Assembly (NCBI RefSeq): GCF_025751555.1
Contig: NZ_JAOWLB010000030.1
Coordinates: 1-37,078 of the forward strand
Origin: Ruegeria aquimaris
GTDB lineage: Bacteria > Pseudomonadota > Alphaproteobacteria > Rhodobacterales > Rhodobacteraceae
Length of the DNA: 37,078 nucleotides
Reading direction: 5' to 3'
The notes beneath the pieces were generated by a model. That model searched no databases, was not told the DNA's origin, and was given only the letters and a program-made list of their open reading frames with translations. The first letter of the stretch is position 1; every line of letters starts with the position of its first letter. The translations under genes and the position numbers were made by a program. Below, piece after piece: positions 1 to 6,977 of the stretch.

Positions 1-168
1 CGGGTCGATTTCTGCGGTGACTACGTCTGGGTTGTGCTCACGGTAGAAGGTGGGATCGAAGGCGCGCGCCAGGGCGGTTTTGGAAATCCCTACCACCACG
101 GTGGCGTCGGTGAGATCATCGCCCCCGGTGTGCCGCGCGTCTTGCGGATGTTGTAACAACTTGGACAT
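1..168 (-). CDS. Partial gene, N-terminal 56 residues, glycan-enzyme-like N-terminus
   Basis: The reverse strand is open from an ATG at 168 to the window edge and gives 56 codons without a stop. A GGAA lies just upstream of the ATG and fits a ribosome binding site. Near residues 37-48 the peptide reads FDPTFYREHNPDV. From general knowledge, this resembles the short 'FDxxxYxxxNPDV' segment found at the ends of many bacterial glycosyltransferase and polysaccharide proteins; the catalytic part lies outside the window. The gene starts 41 bp downstream of the methyltransferase stop on the same strand, so it is probably the next gene in that operon. The product cannot be named from this piece. Confidence 0.6.
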   Translation of the reverse strand, partial: MSKLLQHPQDARHTGGDDLTDATVVVGISKTALARAFDPTFYREHNPDVVTAEIDP

Positions 169-209
169 CTTTTTCCAGCAGCTGAGGCCGACGCAGAGCC
201 GACGCGGGG

Positions 210-917
210 TTATAGGACCGTTAGGCTCTTGCCGCGCAGACACCCCGACAGATCGAACATTTCTTCCTTGAACACACCCCGTCCCTTGCGGACGCAGACC
301 AGGCCACGGTCGACATGGATGCTTTCGATCACGGGGCTTTGCGATGCCATGATGACCAGCTCGAGAACCAGGTTCGACATCGCGGGCAGGTCGGCCCAGA
401 TGCTGTCGGTGTTCTGGTAGGCAGGGCGGTGCGACCAGGTCCAGTTCTCAATCACGTAATGCCCGCCGGCACGGACCATCGGGAACAGCATCTTGAAGGT
501 CATCTTGGTCTGTTCGTAGAGATGCGAGGCGTCATCCACCACCAAGTCGATCCCGTCCGGGAAGTTCTGGCGCGCGGCCATACGCGTGCCTTCCTTGTCC
601 TGGTAACGGCCGTAATAGGTGGCGATGTGAGGTTTGTCGGCGCGGTATTCCTCGAGCGCGACGATCGGTTTGCGGCGCAGGTCGAGCCCGACGAGCTTGC
701 TGGGCTTGTAGAGTTTGTCGTACCAGACCAGCGAACCGCCCTCGTACATGCCGATCTCCATGATCGTCTTGGGGCTGTACTGAGTCAGATGGCGGTAGAA
801 ATCGATCATCGCATCGGTCTTGACTATGACGAATGTGTCGGGCTTGGATACGCTGCGCTGATCGGGCGAGCCGATTTCCTGCAGGAAGGTGATGCCCCCG
901 GTTTTAAATTTCTTCAT
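210..917 (-). CDS. CmcI/TylF-like class I SAM-dependent methyltransferase
   Basis: This 235-residue protein has the features of a small Rossmann-fold methyltransferase. The glycine-rich SAM loop is IMEIGMYEGGS at about residues 52-62. An acidic motif, VDDASH, sits around residues 128-133, and in CmcI/TylF-type enzymes this motif carries metal and SAM ligands. A following VIEN strand ends the core. Such enzymes O-methylate sugars or small molecules; the substrate cannot be read here. Its start codon overlaps the stop codon of the preceding sulfotransferase remnant (ATGA at 917-914), so translation was probably once coupled to an intact upstream gene. It lies among sulfotransferase and epimerase genes, which suggests decoration of a surface glycan. 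Confidence 0.75.
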   Translation of the reverse strand: MKKFKTGGITFLQEIGSPDQRSVSKPDTFVIVKTDAMIDFYRHLTQYSPKTIMEIGMYEGGSLVWYDKLYKPSKLVGLDLRRKPIVALEEYRADKPHIATYYGRYQDKEGTRMAARQNFPDGIDLVVDDASHLYEQTKMTFKMLFPMVRAGGHYVIENWTWSHRPAYQNTDSIWADLPAMSNLVLELVIMASQSPVIESIHVDRGLVCVRKGRGVFKEEMFDLSGCLRGKSLTVL

Positions 918-1085
918 CTATTAGCCCTTTTCTGATGCATGCTGTAAATAAGGTGGGTGAGGAACTGCAGCTGGCGCTCCAGCATCTCGGTCCAGTCAAG
1001 TTAATGGTACTTGGTGCGCGCGACCGGAGCGAAGAACTCGACGCGGTCTGGGAAATATTTCTCGCAGACCCGCTGGTCTCACATA
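914..1085 (-). pseudogene. 3' remnant of a duplicated sulfotransferase gene
   Basis: Reading leftward from about 1075, one frame gives QRVCEKYFPDR, then FFAPV, then an in-frame TAA, then LERQLQFLTH, and a TGA at 916-914. The intact sulfotransferase next door ends with QRVCQKYFPDR, LFAPV and RRQLKFLTH in the same order and spacing, so this is the C-terminal tail of a paralogue. The body of the gene is missing, there is a TGA just before the conserved block, and there is an internal stop after it. The final TGA overlaps the methyltransferase ATG by one frame shift, so the junction looks like an original gene boundary that has been kept. A short unrelated reverse-strand frame over 904-1101 is incidental. 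Confidence 0.75.
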
Positions 1086-1123
1086 CTCGCACTTTTCCCA
1101 ATTGATTCTGGGAGCCTTTGCCA

Positions 1124-2098
1124 TCACTTACGTCCCTGTCCTTCGGCCAGTTTAAAAACCATATGTGTCAGAAACTTGAGCTGTCGCCTCATCATCTCCT
1201 GTTCATCCAGATACTGATAGTTGTGATGTTTGACTGGTGCGAAAAGTTGAGGTCTGTCTGGAAAGTACTTCTGGCAGACACGCTGATTGATCTGGTCATA
1301 GTAGCTCAGAATGCTCTCGCGTTGATCTCGTGTTATCAATGACACCTTGCGGTTTTCGACGTAGTGCTTGCCGGTCAGCGATCCGACAATTTTGTAGAAG
1401 GCATTGTCGTGTGAGTTGGAAAAGATACCGCGATTGCCGGAGACCAACTGTGTGATTACATCGCTGTAGCTGGGATTAACGGTGCCGACCTCGTACTGGG
1501 CGTCTTCCGACTTGGGATCCAGTCCAAGGGCCTGCAGGAAGTCGCGCAGCAAATCCCCCTCGGCCATGTCTTCGCGCTGGAAAATCCGAACGTCGACATT
1601 GCCCTCGCCGACAACGCTTTCCCAGTCCTCGATCACCTTGTCCCAGTGGCCGATTTTGGTCATGCCTTTGATGATCCAGGCATGTAGATCCGTTTCCACC
1701 TTCGAATGCCATTGCTGCCACGCCGAGGTCAGCAAGTCGTCTTGGCGCCTGATGTACAATATGACCCTTGGCTCGAAATCCTCGAGGAGTCCGCTGAAGA
1801 ACCGGTGATTTCCTAAGTTGCACAGGTTTTCCGCTGACACCAGGATAGTTTTGCCTTCGTCCGCCTCCGAATACAGGGTCTTGAGCGTCTCTCGCAGGAG
1901 GCTGTTGTCTGGCTCCGAGATCAGGTTCTGAAACGCGAAGACATGTTCACCCGTAATACGGGTTCCCAGCCCCAGCATGTGATCGGGAATGACGAAGCCA
2001 TGCTGGGTGAGGAAGTTCTGGTTGATGCGAATGAACGCCTGAATCGCGGAAGATCCCGTCTTGGACGCACCAATGTGGAAGATAATCTTGCGCGGCAT
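1124..2098 (-). CDS. Sulfotransferase family protein
   Basis: The protein has 324 residues, within the usual size of bacterial sulfotransferases. It opens with a beta strand and a P-loop-like PAPS 5'-phosphate loop, HIGASKTGSSAIQ, at residues 8-20. ILYIRRQDDL at about residues 118-127 matches the 3'-phosphate-binding segment of the family, with its strand followed by Arg. The expected role is transfer of sulfate from PAPS to a sugar or polysaccharide hydroxyl; the acceptor is unknown. The ATG is preceded by AGGAGAG at suitable spacing. It sits downstream of the epimerase and the coiled-coil gene on the same strand. The 147 bp in front of it suggest that it may have its own promoter. Confidence 0.85.
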   Translation of the reverse strand: MPRKIIFHIGASKTGSSAIQAFIRINQNFLTQHGFVIPDHMLGLGTRITGEHVFAFQNLISEPDNSLLRETLKTLYSEADEGKTILVSAENLCNLGNHRFFSGLLEDFEPRVILYIRRQDDLLTSAWQQWHSKVETDLHAWIIKGMTKIGHWDKVIEDWESVVGEGNVDVRIFQREDMAEGDLLRDFLQALGLDPKSEDAQYEVGTVNPSYSDVITQLVSGNRGIFSNSHDNAFYKIVGSLTGKHYVENRKVSLITRDQRESILSYYDQINQRVCQKYFPDRPQLFAPVKHHNYQYLDEQEMMRRQLKFLTHMVFKLAEGQGRK

Positions 2099-2245
2099 CC
2101 GTCTCTCCTAAAGTACTTTTGGCAAACGCCCCCAACTTAATGTCTGGCCGTATTAATTTGTTCAAGCCGATAATTTGTGGCGCGGTGAACAACTGAAGAC
2201 GTGGCAGATGTGTGTTGTACAGTACTCGACCCGAGGCCGGGGGCG

Positions 2246-2479
2246 TCAGGTTTCGGTCAGTTTGCGTCGGGCGGTCACCAGATCGCGCCGCTCTTCGGTC
2301 AGCTGCGGTAGCCGGTCTGCGATGTAGATACGGAACCGTTTTTCGTTTTCGCTGAGGCTCTTCGAGGCATCCAGTACTCCCCGCTGCTTTTCCAGTCGTT
2401 CGTATTCGATATCCAATTCCTTCAGTCGTTCGTCGGTATAGATCAACATGCGCTTCTGGTCGTTGCTCAATTCACTCAT
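2246..2479 (-). CDS. Small coiled-coil hypothetical protein
   Basis: I do not recognise this 77-residue product. It is very rich in Glu, Arg, Lys and Leu, and heptad-like spacing runs through most of its length, so it is probably a helical hairpin or coiled coil. There is no signal peptide or membrane segment. Two ATGs lie six bases apart. The sequence GGAG is only one base from the upstream ATG (2485) but seven bases from the downstream one, so I chose 2479. The gene begins 36 bp after the epimerase stop and is likely co-transcribed with it. A partner or adaptor role for a neighbouring enzyme is possible but unproven. Confidence 0.6.
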   Translation of the reverse strand: MSELSNDQKRMLIYTDERLKELDIEYERLEKQRGVLDASKSLSENEKRFRIYIADRLPQLTEERRDLVTARRKLTET

Positions 2480-2515
2480 GGACATTCTCCTTTACAAATG
2501 AACGTGGTGAGCTTT

Positions 2516-3463
2516 TCACCTTGTTTGGCCCTTCCACCAGGCGGCGGTCCGCACCAGACCGGCTTCCATGGATACTTCGGGGGCCCATCCGAGCGTCTCG
2601 CGGGCGCGTTTGATATCCAGTACATTCCGTTTTACGTCGATGGCGCGGCCAGCTTCGAAGGCCACGGGCACCTTGCAGCCTAGGGCGGCCTCGATCCGTT
2701 CGAGGACTTGCAGCAGCGATGTCGCCTGCCCCGACCCGATATTGATTGTGCCCGGCGGCGCCTCTGCTGAGCAGGCCGCAACGAATGCGCGTGCCACGTC
2801 GGAGACATGGAGGAAATCGCGCTCGACATTGCCGTCTCCCCAGATCGGCAGGGTCTTGCCCGACATGGCATGGGCCATGGCCGCAGCGATGAAACCCTGG
2901 TTTCGATGCGCGCGCTGGCCCTCGCCATAGGGGTTGGATATACGCAACGAGACGGTTTCCATTCCGCGCAGTGCACCGATCACGCGCAGGTAGTGCTCGA
3001 TTGCCAGCTTTGACACGCCATAGGCGTTGCGCGGAACGGTCTGGGTGTTCTCGGTGATTGGATCGTCGCTGTTGACGCCATAGACCGTGCCGCCTGAGGA
3101 AGCAAAAACGAACCGGCGGACGCCATGCGAATGGCAGATCTCGGCGGCTTTAACCGAGACCTTGACATGCGCTTCAACCTCGGAACTGAGGTCGTTGTTG
3201 GCTGAGCCGGGCAATGAGGAATTCGCCAAGAAGATAACTTGGTCGCAACCTGCCACAGCGCTGGCGAAGAGCGGGTGATCGGTCAGGCTGCCGGTGACCC
3301 AGTCGAGGCGGGAGAATGTCTGGTCAGGTCCGGTTACATCCATAACCGCTACCTCGGCCCCCGCCGTCATCAGTGCATGCAGCACATGGCGTCCGATGAA
3401 GCCATTGCCTCCGACAACGAGCACCCGGTATCCTGCTAAACTATTCGCGTTCAATGCTTTCAC
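2516..3463 (-). CDS. NAD-dependent epimerase/dehydratase (extended SDR)
   Basis: The N-terminal VLVVGGNGFIGRHVL is a GxxGxxG dinucleotide-binding loop, and YGVSK further on is the catalytic YxxxK, so this is an extended short-chain dehydrogenase of the UDP-glucose-4-epimerase/dehydratase type. FASSGGTVYG upstream of the Tyr supplies the conserved Ser/Thr. It should act on a nucleotide sugar in the cytoplasm, which fits the surface-polysaccharide setting. The frame extends to an ATG at 3529, but that adds 22 residues ahead of the fold. A GTG at 3463 with AGGA upstream places the Rossmann strand close to the N-terminus, so I prefer it. The exact sugar substrate is not apparent. Confidence 0.85.
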   Translation of the reverse strand: MKALNANSLAGYRVLVVGGNGFIGRHVLHALMTAGAEVAVMDVTGPDQTFSRLDWVTGSLTDHPLFASAVAGCDQVIFLANSSLPGSANNDLSSEVEAHVKVSVKAAEICHSHGVRRFVFASSGGTVYGVNSDDPITENTQTVPRNAYGVSKLAIEHYLRVIGALRGMETVSLRISNPYGEGQRAHRNQGFIAAAMAHAMSGKTLPIWGDGNVERDFLHVSDVARAFVAACSAEAPPGTINIGSGQATSLLQVLERIEAALGCKVPVAFEAGRAIDVKRNVLDIKRARETLGWAPEVSMEAGLVRTAAWWKGQTR

Positions 3464-3682
3464 GCCTATCCTAGAATTTCTTTCAATAAACCATGTTGTA
3501 GGAGTACGACCGATAGGAAGGGATCGCAAGCGAGCTTATAGCATATCGCCCCGTAGTGGTTGGAGGGGCTACGCGATAGAGTCCCGGATTATTTGTCAAA
3601 TAGCATTAAAAAGAGGCGGACATATTCAATGTCGGTCCGATCTACCAGATGCCGGGACTGAACACCTAGATTTAGAAAACCG

Positions 3683-6600
3683 TCAAGAAGCCTTCCGGGT
3701 GATCCGATGAAGGTGTCCGGACCGCAGATCCCGTTCTACGTCCGACCAGTCACCATCCGCCCATGTGATTGCGACGCGTACCACCTCAGTTGCCTCTCCC
3801 AGCCCGAAATGCACCAAGGGTGCGTCAAAAGACATGAACCCGCCGCCCAGCTGAATCTCGCGGCGCTGAACATGGCCCAGATCATCCTCGATCTCGATGA
3901 CTGCGCCGATGCCGTCGCGGTTGCCGATATGATCCTCGAGCGCGAAGGCGACGGCATTGGCGCCCTGCGCGTTGTTGCGGAAAAAGACCAGCGGGCCGTT
4001 CACCGGATGGGTCAGCATGTCCAGATCGCCATCGCCATCAGCGTCAAAGGCCACCGCGGCGGCGGTCATCAGATAATCCTCCAGCCCCATCGGGCCCGAG
4101 CTTTCGGTGAAATGGCCGCTGCTGTCATTTTCGAAATAGAGGTTCGACGGGCTGACCTCGTTCGGCACCCAGGTGCCGTTGACGATATAGACGTCGAGAT
4201 CGCCGTCGAGGTCGAAATCCTCGACCTTGGTGTCCCAGCTCCAGCCGCCCACATCCAGGCCGCGCGTTTTGGCGCTGTCGGACCAGCCGGCGCCGGGCAG
4301 CGCCCCCTTGGCCTCGAGCAGCACGTTGGCGCGCAGGATCTGCTGGATCGAGGCCTCGGCCTCGGCCGCGGTGACCTGCCGGGCGGGCCGAAAATGCAGC
4401 TGGCAATAGGCGCGCGGGATCGGCTGGTTGGCGGGGATCAGGTCGCAGATCGACGGGTCGTGCTGCTGGATCGCCAGATCCTTGACCAGCATCGCCTTGC
4501 ATTCCACCTGGTCGCGCCCGCTCAGCTCCTGGCAGCGCGCGGCATAGGTCGGGTCGAAATTGTTGCCCGACTTGTACCAGGTCTTGATCGCCATGTTGCG
4601 GCGGCAGGTCTCGGCGGCCCGGGCATCCTCGATGCCGTCGCAATAGCGTTCCAGCGGCTGCATCTTCAGCCGTTCCGAGGCACCCGAGGAGCGGCCCGCG
4701 ATCTGCGCCAGATAGATCTCGGGCATCCCGTCGCCGGTCAGGTCGGCGCTTTTTACCGCCATCGTGGTGGTGGTGGTATGCGGCACCAGCCCGTCCTGAT
4801 GGGTGATCTGCCGGAACCCGCCCGCCCCGTCGCCCAGGTAAAGCGCGTCGGGGATTTCGAAATCGTTGCCCTCCAGCAGATCGGCATCGCCATCGCCGTC
4901 GATATCGCTGAACAGGATGCTGAGCGTCTCGCCGGGGATCGCGGGAAGGTCCGAATGGGCGGCCCCTGTCATCTGGCCGTTCTCGTTCCACAGGATGCGA
5001 TTGCGCGATTCCTCGCCCGGGACCCGCCGGTACCAACCCGCCGCCCAGTTGCCGAGCGCGATATCCAGGTCACCGTCACGATCGGGATCGCCAAGGCTCA
5101 GCGCCAGTGTCAGCACCGCGTCAGGCCGGTTCGCCACCGGCTGCGGATGCGCGGTATCGAGCTGTCCCTGCCGGTTCGGGATCAGGAAATTGCCCTGCCT
5201 GTAGGTCGCCACGAAGAGATCCCGCCAGCCATCATTGTCGATATCGGCCAGCACCGCGTTGAAGACCGGCGCGCCATCCAGCGGCCCGGCCTCCAGCGCC
5301 AGGCGCGAGAAGCTGCCCTTGCCATCGTTGGCATAGGCGTAAAGCCCGATCTCGGTCGAGGCGATCACCAGGTCGATATCGCCGTCATTGTCGATATCGC
5401 CCGCCGCCAGGCTGCGGCCCTCCCAGAACGGGGGCCACATGTCGCGAAAGGAAAACTCGACCGGCTTGTCGATGCCGATCCGGCTGGCCTCGATGCGGGT
5501 GAACGGCGCCTCCCCGGCCGGCGAGGGGGACGCAAACGGGGTCGAGGTGATCTCGATCTTCCCCGCAGCGGTGCTGTCCAGCGTTGCCGCTTCGGCGGCC
5601 CAGAATCCCGGCGCCTGCCGGGGTTCATCCGCGCTCAGGAGCAACTCCAGCGCCCGGCGGCTCTGCCAGTCGTGATAGGTCTGCGCCCCGATCCCGCCCA
5701 GGATACCCAGCACCAGGATCGTTCCCGCCAGCATCAGCGCGGCACGCAGCGACAGCGACTGCGCCACGATGAAGAAGGAATAGATGCTGAATGTGCCCAG
5801 CGTGAACAACAGCGCCATGACATAGCCCTGCGACATGCCCAGCCCCAGAAGCGCCCCGGTGACCACCACGTCAAAGGCGATCGGCACCGGCAGGAACAGC
5901 CCCACCAGCGCCAGCGGCACCAGCACCCAGAGGGCGAAATCCAGCCCGGTCACCAGTTCGGGCGGCAGCAGGATCGCCCCGATGGTGCCCAGGAACCCGG
6001 CCAGCAGCATCAGCGGCACGGTCAGCCGGATGATGTACCAGAGGTTCCTGGCAAAGGTGAGCGTGACCGCGAACAGGGCCTGCAACAGGGTTTCCCCCTG
6101 CGCAGGGTTCAGCTCCGCCGTGCTCCAGTGTGTTGGCGGCTGCACCGCAGGGGCGGGGGCCCGTTCGGCCTCGGGCAGCAGCCGACAGAGCAGCGGCACC
6201 GCCACCAGGATCACCACAAGGCTGAGCGCGATCTTGGTCAGCGCCATATAGACCGGCAGCAGGCTGAAGGTCATGGTCAGCACCAAGATGTTCAGCGTCG
6301 GCGAGGCGATCATCGCACTCAGCACGGTCTCGGCCCGCATGCCGCTGGAATACATCCCGCGGGCGATGGGGGCGGCGCAATTGACACAGACCCCCAACGG
6401 CGTGCCGATCGCCAGGCCCAGGAGCGAATTGGCGAACCCGCCCGAAAAGCTGCGCCGCCGCAGGTAAGAGGCCGCGGTCAGAAAGGCCGCGGCAAACAGG
6501 ATGCCGAATGTCATCCCCTTCTTGTTGGTGTTGACCCAGTTCAGCGTCGACCAGAAGATCCGCTCGATCATCCCCATGTCGGGGGTGATCTGGAACTTCG

Positions 6601-6766
6601 CCTCGAAGCTCAGCGCATCCTCCAGCTGGATCGCCCCCGACATGATCGCCTTGTCATCCAGGTCCGGATAGCGCGAGCCGGTCCAGAACAGGTAGGCGAG
6701 GGTGACGATCAGCAGGCTCGCGAACAGGAGACGTTTGGGGTGTGTCGGATTGACTGCCTTAAGCAT
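3683..6766 (-). CDS. Permease / FG-GAP beta-propeller / ASPIC-UnbV fusion protein
   Basis: Residues about 12-365 form a membrane domain with roughly eight hydrophobic segments. A cysteine-containing loop at residues 121-160 (GTPLGVCVNCAAPIARG, then ASPTLN) matches the signature region of the ArsP/UPF0718 permease family. After a linker come seven DxDxDGxxD calcium loops at about residues 466, 508, 559, 620, 674, 849 and 907, typical of FG-GAP/VCBS repeats. Seven fits one integrin-like seven-bladed propeller. An insert with six cysteines lies between the fifth and sixth loops (residues 709-788). The C-terminus (about 936-1005) is an ASPIC/UnbV domain. The propeller is presumably on the outer face of the inner membrane. 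The transported substrate is unknown. The ribosome binding site is weak (GAAGAAA). Confidence 0.8.
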   Translation of the reverse strand: MLKAVNPTHPKRLLFASLLIVTLAYLFWTGSRYPDLDDKAIMSGAIQLEDALSFEAKFQITPDMGMIERIFWSTLNWVNTNKKGMTFGILFAAAFLTAASYLRRRSFSGGFANSLLGLAIGTPLGVCVNCAAPIARGMYSSGMRAETVLSAMIASPTLNILVLTMTFSLLPVYMALTKIALSLVVILVAVPLLCRLLPEAERAPAPAVQPPTHWSTAELNPAQGETLLQALFAVTLTFARNLWYIIRLTVPLMLLAGFLGTIGAILLPPELVTGLDFALWVLVPLALVGLFLPVPIAFDVVVTGALLGLGMSQGYVMALLFTLGTFSIYSFFIVAQSLSLRAALMLAGTILVLGILGGIGAQTYHDWQSRRALELLLSADEPRQAPGFWAAEAATLDSTAAGKIEITSTPFASPSPAGEAPFTRIEASRIGIDKPVEFSFRDMWPPFWEGRSLAAGDIDNDGDIDLVIASTEIGLYAYANDGKGSFSRLALEAGPLDGAPVFNAVLADIDNDGWRDLFVATYRQGNFLIPNRQGQLDTAHPQPVANRPDAVLTLALSLGDPDRDGDLDIALGNWAAGWYRRVPGEESRNRILWNENGQMTGAAHSDLPAIPGETLSILFSDIDGDGDADLLEGNDFEIPDALYLGDGAGGFRQITHQDGLVPHTTTTTMAVKSADLTGDGMPEIYLAQIAGRSSGASERLKMQPLERYCDGIEDARAAETCRRNMAIKTWYKSGNNFDPTYAARCQELSGRDQVECKAMLVKDLAIQQHDPSICDLIPANQPIPRAYCQLHFRPARQVTAAEAEASIQQILRANVLLEAKGALPGAGWSDSAKTRGLDVGGWSWDTKVEDFDLDGDLDVYIVNGTWVPNEVSPSNLYFENDSSGHFTESSGPMGLEDYLMTAAAVAFDADGDGDLDMLTHPVNGPLVFFRNNAQGANAVAFALEDHIGNRDGIGAVIEIEDDLGHVQRREIQLGGGFMSFDAPLVHFGLGEATEVVRVAITWADGDWSDVERDLRSGHLHRITRKAS

Positions 6767-6801
6767 GGCGTTTCTTCAAGTATCCAAGTCTAGACTAAAT
6801 C

Positions 6802-6840
6802 GTATGATGATTAGGCCTCCCTGAGGAGGCAATATCATAC
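6802..6840. promoter_or_regulatory. Long inverted repeat upstream of the permease fusion
   Basis: GTATGAT...ATT...GCCTCC, a CTGA loop, then GGAGGC-AAT-ATCATAC can fold into a 16-bp stem with one- and two-base bulges on one side. It lies 36 bp before the permease-fusion ATG and about 140 bp after the protease stop. There is no T-run on either side, so I favour an operator or a leader structure over a terminator. A separate perfect 10-bp palindrome, AGTCTAGACT, lies at 6787-6796, between this repeat and the gene. Confidence 0.4.
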
Positions 6841-6946
6841 ACGCGATTTCCCGCCACGGCCTCCTCGAAACAATGCAGCGCTTGTCGTTCCCGACTGGTC
6901 AAGGGACGCCGCCAAAGCAAGCGCGAGGCGCGTAAGGGAAGGTGCA

Positions 6947-6970
6947 GCGGGTCACTGACGTGAGACCCGC
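6947..6970 (-). terminator. Possible terminator of the RTX protease gene
   Basis: GCGGG-TCAC-TGAC-GTGA-(GA)-CCCGC forms a nine-pair stem with a two-base bulge, starting eight bases beyond the protease stop codon. On the transcribed strand it is followed only by a moderately T-rich stretch, so intrinsic termination is plausible but not strong. Confidence 0.4.
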
Positions 6971-6977
6971 CGCCCGG

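Noticed and set aside
904-1101. A 65-codon minus-strand frame
   Set aside because: It is a serine-rich shadow frame; the adjacent frame carries recognisable sulfotransferase sequence, so the region is a pseudogene.
3707-6793. A 1028-codon open frame on the plus strand, antisense to the permease fusion
   Set aside because: Its product is a low-complexity Arg/Gln/His/Gly-rich chain with no domain, as expected from the complement of a GC-rich gene with strong codon bias. The minus-strand frame has coherent membrane and FG-GAP domains.
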